NCBI GenBank assembly: GCA_964655065.1
Contig: CAZZLC010000026.1
Location: forward strand, 1-64,000
Direction of reading: 5' to 3'
DNA: 64,000 nt
Source: DRPG01 sp964655065
Lineage (GTDB): Bacteria; Myxococcota_A; UBA796; GCA-2862545
The translations under genes and the position numbers were made by a program. Positions 24,841-33,800 of the stretch are shown here, piece after piece. The notes under the pieces are model-generated. The model saw only the letters and a list, made by a program, of their open reading frames with translations. It did no database searches and had not been told where the DNA came from. Each line of letters starts with the position of its first letter. Positions within the stretch are counted from its first letter, which is position 1.

Positions 24841-26220
24841 TCAACGTGGCTCGGCGACCGGCCACAGCCTGACCCCTCGACCCCGGGCGATGACTCCTCC
24901 GCCGACCGCGAGCATCAGGGTCCCCGTGACCACGCTGGCCGCGACGGCCCACCAGACCCCCACCACACCGAGCCCGAGCGGCCCGGTGAACCACAACCCG
25001 AACAGCGCGAGCCCGAGACCCTGACGCCACAGGCTGACGACGACGGGAAAGCGCGGCTTGCCGATGCCTTGCAGCACGCTCTGGACCGCGTAGAGCACCA
25101 CGAAGAAGGGCAGCGAGAGCGTCTCGATGCGGAGGTAGGAGAGGGCGAGCTCGGCGACGTCGTCGGAGGCGGCGAACGCCTCCACCGCGAACGACCCGAA
25201 GAGCCAGATGAGCGCGATGCCCACTGCCATGAGGGCGAGTCCGTAGCGCATCGCGGCCCAGAACGCCTCTCGCACCCGGTCGAGGTGCCCGGCTCCGACG
25301 TTCTGGGACACGAGCGGCAGCAGCGCCGAGGTCACTCCGAGCGCCGGCAGCAGCAGGAGCTGCTCGAGACGAAACCCGACGCCGTAGGCCGCGACCGCGT
25401 CTTCACCGAACTGCTGGAGCAGCGACTGCGCGACGAGCCCCCCGAACACCGTGACGAGCAGGGTCATGGCCGCGGGCAGCGACTGCTCGAGCAGCGCCGA
25501 CGTGGACCGCCAGGTCGGCACGAGGTCGGTCAGCCGCACCCCGACGAGCACGGTGGACCGGGCGGTGTGGACGGCCATGTACAGCATGAGGGCCGTCTGA
25601 CAGACGATCGTGGCGAAGGCGATGCCATCGAGCCCGAAGCCGGGCACGACGCCGTCGATGCCGAAGACGAACAGCGGATCGAGCCCCACGTTGGCCAGCG
25701 CGGCCGCGGTCTGGCCGCGGGCGAACGTCTCCGTGTCGCCCTGGCCGGCCAGGATGCCCGACAGCGAGGGCGTGACCACGAACCCTGGGGCGGCGAGGAG
25801 CAGCCACAGCACATAATCGACGGCGGCCTCGCGGTACCCGCCGTCGGCGGTCACGGCGGCGATGACCACGGGGAGGGTGAGGTAGCCCACGACCATGGCG
25901 AGGCCGGTGACGATGCCGGTCAGACCCAGGCCTCGGGCGGCGACGTCGCGGGCTGCCTCGGGTGCGCGACGGCCGAGCTCTTGTCCCACCAGGGCGGAGA
26001 GGCCGACGCGCAGCCCGATGCCCACGGCGGTGACCCCGAAGTAGATCTGGGAGCCCACCCCGAGTCCCGCCTGCGCCTCGGGCGAGACGAGCCCCGCGAA
26101 GAACGTGTCGGTGACGTTGTAGAGCGTGATGGAGAGCAGCGAGATCGCAGCCGGGACGGCGATGGCGCGGAGGTGCTCGGCGATGGACCCGCGGGTGAGG
26201 TCCCGCTCACGAACTGGCAT
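24841..26220 (-). CDS. MATE family efflux transporter
   Basis: 459 residues with about twelve hydrophobic segments arranged as two homologous halves, the standard size of MATE Na+/H+-coupled multidrug exporters. Characteristic stretches include AAISLLSITLYNVTDTFFAG in helix 1, LSGILAGQGDTETFARG, and in the second half FEDAVAAYGVGFRLEQLLL-like sequence and SQNVGAGHLDRVREA (equivalent to the QNxGAxx motif). The acidic DxFFAG segment at the first helix end matches NorM-like DTVMAG. Substrate unknown. Confidence 0.92.
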   Translation of the reverse strand: MPVRERDLTRGSIAEHLRAIAVPAAISLLSITLYNVTDTFFAGLVSPEAQAGLGVGSQIYFGVTAVGIGLRVGLSALVGQELGRRAPEAARDVAARGLGLTGIVTGLAMVVGYLTLPVVIAAVTADGGYREAAVDYVLWLLLAAPGFVVTPSLSGILAGQGDTETFARGQTAAALANVGLDPLFVFGIDGVVPGFGLDGIAFATIVCQTALMLYMAVHTARSTVLVGVRLTDLVPTWRSTSALLEQSLPAAMTLLVTVFGGLVAQSLLQQFGEDAVAAYGVGFRLEQLLLLPALGVTSALLPLVSQNVGAGHLDRVREAFWAAMRYGLALMAVGIALIWLFGSFAVEAFAASDDVAELALSYLRIETLSLPFFVVLYAVQSVLQGIGKPRFPVVVSLWRQGLGLALFGLWFTGPLGLGVVGVWWAVAASVVTGTLMLAVGGGVIARGRGVRLWPVAEPR

Positions 26221-26273
26221 GGTGGCAGGTAATCCCGCCCGGTGCCCACTACACTGCGAAGTTTGGAGGCTGG

Positions 26274-28289
26274 GTGCAGCAACTCGTGCGGCGACCCGCG
26301 GTGGTGCTCGGGCTCTTGGCCGTCATCAGCCTGGGGCTCGCCCTGGGCCTGCCCCGACTGACCACTCGCCTGGATCTGCTCGCGCTCCACGCCTCCATCA
26401 CGGGCACTCCCAAGGTCGACCCGGTGGTCCTCGTGGCCCTGCCGGACCCCGTCTCCCCCGCCGTCTTCCACGCGGTCGCCGAGCAGGTCGGTGGCCTGTC
26501 TGGCGTGACGGAGGTTCGCACCCTCGCGGTGCCCGACGACGCTCCCCCCGCGGTAGCCGAGCGCCTCGCCACGGCCACGTGGGGACGGGCCGACGCTCGC
26601 CCGGCGGTCGTGCGGGCGACCCTCGACGCCGCGTCGCCCTCCGTGCTCGCCAGGCTCGAGGAGGTCGCCTCGGCGCACGGCGGCGCGGTTCTCGGGCTGC
26701 CCGTCCTCGACGAAGCTCACCGGAAGCTCGTGGTCGCCGACACGGCCCGGCTCCTCGCGCTCGTGGGCCTCGTGTTCACCTTGGTCCTCGCCGTGCTGTG
26801 GCGACGTCCGGCCGCAGCGCTCGTTCCGATCGTCGCGGTCGCCGTCGGGGTGGGCTGGCTGCTCGGGCTGCTCGGGTGGGCGTGCGTGCCGCTGGGGGGT
26901 CCCCTGCTCGCGCTGGTGCCGCTCGTCGTCGTGCTGGGGCTCACCGATGCCGTGCACGTCGCGTGGCACCTCGCCGCGCTGCCCGACCGGGAGCCGGCTC
27001 GCGTGGCCCGCACCCTCCTCGAGGTCGGTCGGGCTTGCGCCTTCACCTCGGCGACGACCGCGGCGGGGATGCTCGCCCTTCTCGTCACCGAGGCCCCGGT
27101 CCTGCACCGGTTTGGCGTGTGGGGGGCGGTCGGCACGGGGCTCGTCCTGGGGTCGGGCGTCGTGCTCCCGGCGGCGCTGATCCTCCAGTTTCCGGGACTC
27201 ACCCCGCGTCCGCGGAGGTTCTCCCTTCGCGCGCCGCGAGTCTCCCGCCCGGTGGCGCTGTTCGCCATCGTCGTGCTCCTCGGGGTACTCGCGGGGGGAG
27301 CCCGCGTCGTCGATCGCGATCTCTCGCCAGGGGGCGACCTCCCCGCTGACCATCCGGTGCTGCAGCGCCACCTCGCCCACGACGAAGCGCTGGGGGGGCT
27401 GCACCCCCTCCGCGTCGTCGTCACCCCCCGCTCGCCCGAGGGCACCCGAGATCCCGACGGTTTCGTCAGTCTCGTCGCCGTGCACCGGGCGGCGGTGAAC
27501 CACCCGGCCGTGGGCAGCGTGGTGTCGCTCGCGGATGCGGCGCTGCTCGTCGGTCGAGCATCCGGGAGAACCGTGGACCGGATCGCGGGCCGCCCGGGCG
27601 ACCGTCGACCCGGCCGTCGCCGACGCTACCAGCGCGTCCGCGAGCGCTCGCTCGAGGCGGCGGCAGCGTACACCACGCTTCCCCTCGACGACGGGGAGGG
27701 CTTCACCCTGCACCTCCGGCTCCACCACGTTCCGGCGAGCCAGTGGGCGGACCTGCTCCGCGAGATGCGTCGGGCCGGCGGCTCCCGGGTTCGGACGCGC
27801 TTCGACGGCTACCCGGTCCAGGTGGTGCGAGCGCGCGCTCGCCTCGTGCGGGACGGGCGTGCCGTGTTCGGGCTCGCCGGCGGCGTCGCCCTCGGGTGCC
27901 TCGTCCTGCTCACCGGACGTCTACACGCGCTGGTTGCCGGGGTCCTGGTCGCGGTCTCCGGGCTCGCCGTCCTCGCGGGCCTCGCGATCCTCGGCGTGCC
28001 CCTGTCGCACGCCAACCTCTTCGCACTGTCCATCGCGGTGGGACTCGCGATCGACCCGTGGATCCACCTCGCGGTCGGCCACCCGGGCGCGGGACCGCCG
28101 GTCGTGGTCGGTCAGGCGCTCCTGGGGTTGGGGCTCGGCCTGCTCGCGACGTCGGCCGTGCCGACGCTCGCCGGGGTCGGGCCGGTGCTCGCGGGAGCCG
28201 TCGCCCTCTCCGGCACGGTCACCGCCCTCCTCTGGGTCAGCGGAGGATCTCGAGCAGCGGCTCCTCGAGCACCCTGGGATCGTTCGTAG
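26274..28289 (+). CDS. RND/MMPL superfamily membrane protein
   Basis: 671 residues beginning at GTG 26274 with GGAGG upstream. Two repeats are seen, each with one helix, a periplasmic domain, then a five-helix bundle: ALVGLVFTLVLAVLW, then LVPLVVVLGLTDAVHVAWHL in repeat 1, and the equivalent FALSIAVGLAIDPWIHLAVG in repeat 2. These correspond to the GxDYxIH/H-x-x-W motif region of hydrophobe exporters. The size is small for RND pumps (800 or more) because the periplasmic domains are short. It diverges from the MATE gene, and its 3' end overlaps the convergent lipoprotein gene by 53 bp. Confidence 0.82.
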   Translation: MQQLVRRPAVVLGLLAVISLGLALGLPRLTTRLDLLALHASITGTPKVDPVVLVALPDPVSPAVFHAVAEQVGGLSGVTEVRTLAVPDDAPPAVAERLATATWGRADARPAVVRATLDAASPSVLARLEEVASAHGGAVLGLPVLDEAHRKLVVADTARLLALVGLVFTLVLAVLWRRPAAALVPIVAVAVGVGWLLGLLGWACVPLGGPLLALVPLVVVLGLTDAVHVAWHLAALPDREPARVARTLLEVGRACAFTSATTAAGMLALLVTEAPVLHRFGVWGAVGTGLVLGSGVVLPAALILQFPGLTPRPRRFSLRAPRVSRPVALFAIVVLLGVLAGGARVVDRDLSPGGDLPADHPVLQRHLAHDEALGGLHPLRVVVTPRSPEGTRDPDGFVSLVAVHRAAVNHPAVGSVVSLADAALLVGRASGRTVDRIAGRPGDRRPGRRRRYQRVRERSLEAAAAYTTLPLDDGEGFTLHLRLHHVPASQWADLLREMRRAGGSRVRTRFDGYPVQVVRARARLVRDGRAVFGLAGGVALGCLVLLTGRLHALVAGVLVAVSGLAVLAGLAILGVPLSHANLFALSIAVGLAIDPWIHLAVGHPGAGPPVVVGQALLGLGLGLLATSAVPTLAGVGPVLAGAVALSGTVTALLWVSGGSRAAAPRAPWDRS

Positions 28290-30204
28290 CGGGGTCCTCG
28301 AGCTCCTCGTAGCGGTCCGGATCGAGCAACACCGGCCAGGGGCCGTCCCCCTCGCGCGCGGTCTGCGGGATCTGCAGTGCGCCGCCGCCGTTCTCGACGA
28401 GCCAGTCCTCCACTCCCGCGTCGAGGACGATCTCGTCGGAGCACTCCAGGGTCTGGACCGACCAGGCGAGATCCGGGTCCGCGACCGAGAGGAGGCGGGC
28501 GCGGTCCGTCGGATGGTCGAAGAACTGGTCGAGGGTGACCCGCCAGCCCTCGGCGGTGACCAGCTCGCCGTCGTTGCCCTCGAGCGACCGCACCACCACG
28601 TTGAGATCGGTGAGCAGGTCGATGGCCCACGCGGAGGCAAAGGCGAAGTCGTAGAGCTCGGTCTCGCGGCTGGTCGACGCGACCGCATCTCGCAGCTCGC
28701 GGACTGCCTGCAGCAGCCCCTCGCGGGCTCCCGCCAGGTCCTGGACGCTCGAGACGTCGAGGAAGTGCTCGGCGAGCTGGTCGCCGGCCTCGCGGACCGA
28801 CAGCCCGTAGTAGTCGACGTCGACACACTCCCCATCCTCGTCGCCGAGCCCGGCGTAGTCGACGGTGAGCTCGGCGGGGACGGCGGTCGGATCGAGCACG
28901 TCGTAGCTGCTCGCGAGCCTCGCGGCGGCGGCGGCGGCGTGCAGGGCGCCCGCGAGTGCCTCCATCTCCCCACGGTTGAAGGGCAGCGGTCCGCCGATCG
29001 CGAACACGCCGTCGAAGCGAACCTCGTGGCGACCGGCCTTCTCGGCCGCGGTCGCGAACGTGTCCCCGACCGCCTCCAGCTCGTCCGCGACGTCCTGGGC
29101 GAGCTGGTTGATGGTGAGGTGGTCCTCGAAGCTGCACCAGTCCGCGGCGATCGTGTAAGCCGAGGTTCGACGGTCGCAGTTCCGGTCGTCACAGATCGTG
29201 GAGGAGCCGGCGAAGGGCACCCAGGACACGTCGACATCGCCGCTGATCGTGTCGGAGAGCGTCCCGGCCAGCGCGTACCGGTCGATGCAGGCGTCGTCGG
29301 CGCAGGTCGCGGGAAGGCGAGCATCGACGACCAACTCGACAGGATCTCCTTCGTCGAGGCCGAACTCCACCACCTCGACAGCTCCCTCGGCGGGGTAGTT
29401 CGACAGGAGCCAGCCGTTGCAGGCGCTTCCGGGCTCTCCGCACGCGGTAGCCACCTCGAAGCTGCCTTCGGGCAGGTTGGCCACGTCGACGAGGAGCCCT
29501 GGAGCGAGCGCGACCCCCGTGCTGTCGCCGTACACGTCGTCGACGTCGAGGTGAAGCCGGATCTCGTGGCGGTAGGTGACGGAGCTCGCGACGGAGACCT
29601 GCAACTGACGGCGAAGCTCGGCGGGCGGCGCCCCGCTGTCGGAGTCCCCGGGGCGGTCCGCCGGGGTCGAGACCTCCCGGATCTCGGCCACGACGAGCCG
29701 CGGGTCGTCGAAGCCGTCGAGGGGCTCTCTGCCGTCGTTGTCCACGAACTCCACCCCGACCGTGGACGCCCCCGCGAACCGCGCGCCGAGCGAGGCGAGC
29801 TGCCCGTCCGGCCCATAGAGCGACTCCACGAGGTGGTTCGTCTGCCCGCAACGGGCCAGGGCGTCGGTGAACGCGGCGCGGTCGGGGAGCAACGCCAGCT
29901 CGGCCACCGCGAGGCCCACGTAGGCGCCCGCGTTGTCAGCATCGGCCGCGATGCAGGCCTCGTAGGCGGTCCGGGCGTCCGCGACCTGGAGGGCGGCGAA
30001 CGCGGCCGAGGCCTCGGGGCAGGTATCGGTGATCGGGCCGTTCGGGTCGACCACCGGACCGGTTCCCGTGTCGACGGGCGGCTCGCTGCCCGTGTCCTCC
30101 GGCACGGAGGTCGTGGGAGGCGGGGGCGGCGCGTCCGTGACGGGCTCCCGACCCGACGAACAGGCCACGAGGCCCACGACGACGAAGGACAGGGCTGGCT
30201 TCAA
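28237..30204 (-). CDS. large lipoprotein of unknown function
   Basis: 655 residues. The TTG at 30204 is chosen over GTG 30222 because GGAGG lies five bases upstream. It yields MKPALSFVVVGLVACSSG with lipobox VA-Cys. A Pro/Thr/Asp-rich linker (PPPPTTSVPEDTGSEPPVDT) follows. A short TPR-like segment (ARTAYEACIAADADNAGAYV) precedes a beta-rich middle with several disulfide-type cysteine pairs (CGEPGSACNG, CADDACID, CDDRNCD) and a helical C-terminal half. The order is reminiscent of large Myxococcota lipoproteins. No enzyme motif is seen. It diverges from the 2H phosphoesterase gene. Confidence 0.75.
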   Translation of the reverse strand: MKPALSFVVVGLVACSSGREPVTDAPPPPPTTSVPEDTGSEPPVDTGTGPVVDPNGPITDTCPEASAAFAALQVADARTAYEACIAADADNAGAYVGLAVAELALLPDRAAFTDALARCGQTNHLVESLYGPDGQLASLGARFAGASTVGVEFVDNDGREPLDGFDDPRLVVAEIREVSTPADRPGDSDSGAPPAELRRQLQVSVASSVTYRHEIRLHLDVDDVYGDSTGVALAPGLLVDVANLPEGSFEVATACGEPGSACNGWLLSNYPAEGAVEVVEFGLDEGDPVELVVDARLPATCADDACIDRYALAGTLSDTISGDVDVSWVPFAGSSTICDDRNCDRRTSAYTIAADWCSFEDHLTINQLAQDVADELEAVGDTFATAAEKAGRHEVRFDGVFAIGGPLPFNRGEMEALAGALHAAAAAARLASSYDVLDPTAVPAELTVDYAGLGDEDGECVDVDYYGLSVREAGDQLAEHFLDVSSVQDLAGAREGLLQAVRELRDAVASTSRETELYDFAFASAWAIDLLTDLNVVVRSLEGNDGELVTAEGWRVTLDQFFDHPTDRARLLSVADPDLAWSVQTLECSDEIVLDAGVEDWLVENGGGALQIPQTAREGDGPWPVLLDPDRYEELEDPATNDPRVLEEPLLEILR

Positions 30205-30290
30205 GGCGACCTCCGCCGTCACGCTACCATCGGGTCGGAGCGCTCGCTGGTCGGGCAGCTACCGAACCGGTAGACGGGCAGGGGGTAGCC

Positions 30291-30821
30291 GTGCAGCCCA
30301 ACTGGTTCGTCGCCTGGCCGGTGACCGTGGACCCGACCTTCGTGATTCCCGAACCTCCACCCGGGGTCCGGGTGTTTCATCCCGCCGACCGACACGTCAC
30401 GGCCGCGTTCCTCGGACCGTGCGGAGAGGAGGCGGCGCGTCAGGTGCTCGAGGCGACGACTGCCGTTCGAGGGCCCGTGTCCCGCGGGACCTTCGCGTCG
30501 GTCGAGGCCCTGGGGCCTCCCGATCGCCCCACCGCGCTCGGCGCCCTGATCGACCACGGCAACGACGAGCTTGCCGACGTCATCGGGGGGCACCGCGACG
30601 CGTGGCTCGCCTTGGCCGGTCGGCCGCCGGCTCGCTACGGCGTCCTGCCGCACTGCACGATCGCCCGGCCGACCCGCCGGGCCACCGACGCCCAGCGCGC
30701 AGCGGCGGTCGCCTGGGGAACGTCGCTCGCGACGGTGGGGGTCGGATTCGAGCTTCGACCACTCGCGCTCTACACCTGGGCGCACGACCGGCAGGAGCAA
30801 CTGTTCCGGATCGTCGGGTAA
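30291..30821 (+). CDS. 2H phosphoesterase (RNA 2',3'-cyclic phosphodiesterase / LigT-like)
   Basis: 176 residues, GTG start. The two HxTx motifs that define the 2H superfamily are intact: HVTAAFLG (His35, Thr37) and HCTIARP (His121, Thr123), spaced about 85 residues apart as in ThpR/LigT. These enzymes open 2',3'-cyclic phosphates on RNA ends or ligate RNA halves in vitro. No additional domain. It begins just upstream of the giant kinase gene (49 bases apart). Confidence 0.88.
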   Translation: MQPNWFVAWPVTVDPTFVIPEPPPGVRVFHPADRHVTAAFLGPCGEEAARQVLEATTAVRGPVSRGTFASVEALGPPDRPTALGALIDHGNDELADVIGGHRDAWLALAGRPPARYGVLPHCTIARPTRRATDAQRAAAVAWGTSLATVGVGFELRPLALYTWAHDRQEQLFRIVG

Positions 30822-30869
30822 TGCCGAAGGTGGGCCGCAGGTTCGACGCTGGAGGATCGATAGGGGCGC

Positions 30870-33800
30870 ATGAGTGTCGCTGACACCGACTCCCCGATCT
30901 CCAAGCGCTTCGGCCGGTGGGTGCTCGAGCGCCGCCTCGGCGAGGGCGGCTTCGGCTCCGCGTGGCTGGCGCGCGATCCGCACGGCGAGGTCGCGGTGGT
31001 CAAGCTGCTCTCGGCCCCGCCCGGTGACGAGATCCGGGCGCTGGCCCGCATTCGGCACCCCGCGGTCGTTCCCGCGCTCGGCGCCGGCGTCAACCCCCGA
31101 CCCTACCTGGTGCTGGGCTTCGCGCCTGGCCGCCCCCTGGGCACGGGGGACCGCCTTCCCACGACGGAGGCCCTCACCGCCCTCGCGATCCTGGCGGATG
31201 CGCTCGCCGCCTGCCACGACGCGGGTGTCGCCCACGGTGACATCAAGCCCGACAACGTGATGTACGACTCGCCCACCGGGCGGGTCACGGTGATCGACTT
31301 CGGACTGGTGGGCTCCGAAGGCGGAACGCCGCGCTACGCGGCCCCCGAGCGCCCGGGCACCGGGGCGACTCCCGCGGCTGACGTCTACGCGTGGGGGCTC
31401 GTCGCGTGGGAGGTTCTGGCGGGACGCCTCCCGTGGCCCGACGACGCGCCGTTCACGGATCGGTCGGCTCCGGCGGTCCCGAAGCTTCCGGAGGAGCTCG
31501 CTCCCGAAGGAATCCGCGAGCTCGTCCACGCGTCTCTGCGGCCCGATCCCTCGGCTCGGCCGACCGCGGCCGCGGTGGTGGACGCCTGTGAGGCGCTCGG
31601 TGTCGCCCTTCCCGAGCGCTCGGCCAGCGAGGTGACTCGCAGGGCCCGCGGCGTGTTCGTCGACCGGCCGGGGGTGACCGCAGCCATCGACGCGTGGCTC
31701 ACCGAGGGAGGCTCCCTCGTGCTCGTCGGTCCCCGCGGCTCGGGGCGCACCCACGCCCTCGATCGGGTCGCGAACGAGCTTCAGGCGCGAGGCCTTCCGT
31801 TTGCGAGGCTCTACCCAGCCGATCAACCCTGGGGCGGCATCGAGGCCGCCCTCGCGGATCCGTCGCTCCCCGGGGAGAGCGTGGCGCTGCCCATCGCCGC
31901 CGACCCGATCTCCCGGGCCGAGGTCGCCGCCGAGCAGCTCGCCGGTCGCGTGGATCCCACGGACGCACGACAGCTCGTCGTGCTCGTACACGACCACGAG
32001 GACCTCGACGAGGGCACCCGGCGGTGCGTCGAGGCGCTGAGGCGGCTGGGGGCCGCCGTCCTCGCGACCGCGACGCGCTGCCCGCCGCCCTTCGAGCGCG
32101 TGGCGACGCTCGACCCCTTCGACCGCGGCCAGATCGCGACGCTGGTGGAACGGACGCTGGGTACCGTGGATGCTCGGGTGGTCGACGCCACCCTCGCCGC
32201 ATCGAGCGGGCTGCCCCGGGACGCGGCCGCGTTTCTGGCCGCGGCGGTGGCGTCGGAGGCCCTGCTCTACCGCCGGCGGGCGTGGGTGGTCGTGCCCGAG
32301 CGTCTCGAGGAGCATTCCGCGACCTGGGTCGCGGGAGCTCTGCCTCCGACCACCGGGCTGTCGGAGGCCGCTTGCAACCTCGGGGCGCTCGTGGCCTTGG
32401 CTGCGCCCGTGGATCGGGCAGACGCCCTGGAGGTGGCCGAGGCAGACGACGCCGATCTGGACGCGCTGGTCGCCGCCGGTCTGGTTCGCGGCGGAGCGCC
32501 GCTCCAGTGCGTGGGGGCGGCCGCGGTCGCCGCGCTGGCCGCGGTCGACGCCGACCGCGAGCGTCTCGCCGGCGTGCTCGTCGAGCGCTGGCTGCGGCGC
32601 GAGACATCGCCGCTGGCGCGCATCGGCCCGCTCCTCGTGGTCGCCGGGGACGTCGATGCCATCGCGGAGCACGGACCGGCCTGCGTGGCTGCCCTGGCGG
32701 CCCGGAACGTGGACCGAGCGGTCGACCTCGTCTCTGCGCTGTTTGCCCGACACCCGTCGCGAGAGCTCGCGGTGTCTCACAGTCGCGCCCTGCTCCAGGC
32801 CGGTCGGATCGACGAAGCACGCGAAGCTGGCGTCGCGGCACTCGGCAGCGAGCCCTACGGGCTCGACGACGTGCCGATCTTGACCGCACTCGCTCGTCTC
32901 GAGGGGGTCGCGGCGGATCCAGAGGCCCGGACGCGCTGGATCGAGGTCGCGGTGGCGGCCTGTGGGGACACGGCTCCGCCGGCCGAGCTCCGCCTCGAGC
33001 GAGCTCAGGCGGCGCTCGCGAGCGGTGACACGGCGAGGGCCGAGGACGACTGTCTGGCCGTCGGAGTCGAGCCGTCAGAAGACGACCCCGCCATCTGGCT
33101 GCGCGCCCGGCGCATGCTCGCCCAGGTCCGCGAGCACGACGAAGGGCCCGCTGCGGGCCTCACCGTGCTCGACGACATCCCCGAGGGGGTCGGGGAGGGG
33201 ACGCGCGAGCGGGCCCTCATCGAGGGCGATCGTGGACGTCTCCTGTGGCACGTCGGCAAGCCTCGAGCCGCTGCCGCGGCCATGGAGCGGACGGCCGCGT
33301 TCCGACGGGCGCTGCCGCTGGTGGATCGTGCGCGACTCGAGAACAATGCCGGCCTCGGCTGGTACTCGGCGGGCGATCTCGTCAAGGCCGTGGCGTGCTG
33401 GGAGCGGGCCCTGCTCGCCTTCGAGCGGATCGGGGCTCCGCGCGACGCGAGCTTCACCCGCGTGAATCTCTGCCAGGGATACCGCGAGCTCGGCCGCTGG
33501 GCCCGAGCCGAGACGATCGGGCAGACCGCCCTGGCGTGGGCGCGAGAGGCCGCCGCTCGCACAAACGAGGCCATGCTGCTCGGCAACCTCGGTGACGTGG
33601 CGTTGTGGCAGCACAAGTACGATCTCGCGGAGCAGCGCTACGACGAGGCGCAGAGCGTGGCGGAGGCGGTGGCCGGCGGTGAGCTCACCAGCGAGCTCGT
33701 CGAGCTGGCCCGACGTCGCTGCGAGCTCGGCGGACTCCGCGGCGACGACGCCTGGGTCACCGACCTCGACACCGCGGAGGCGCTCACCAAGGCTGCGGAG

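Noticed and set aside
26250..26255. TACACT as a -10 element for the RND gene
   Set aside because: No acceptable -35 hexamer lies 16-18 bases upstream, so the promoter call would be unsupported.
27535..30273. 912-codon plus-strand open frame over the large lipoprotein gene
   Set aside because: It is antisense to a lipoprotein gene with a clear signal peptide and ribosome binding site and to part of the RND gene; no domain or start signal supports it.
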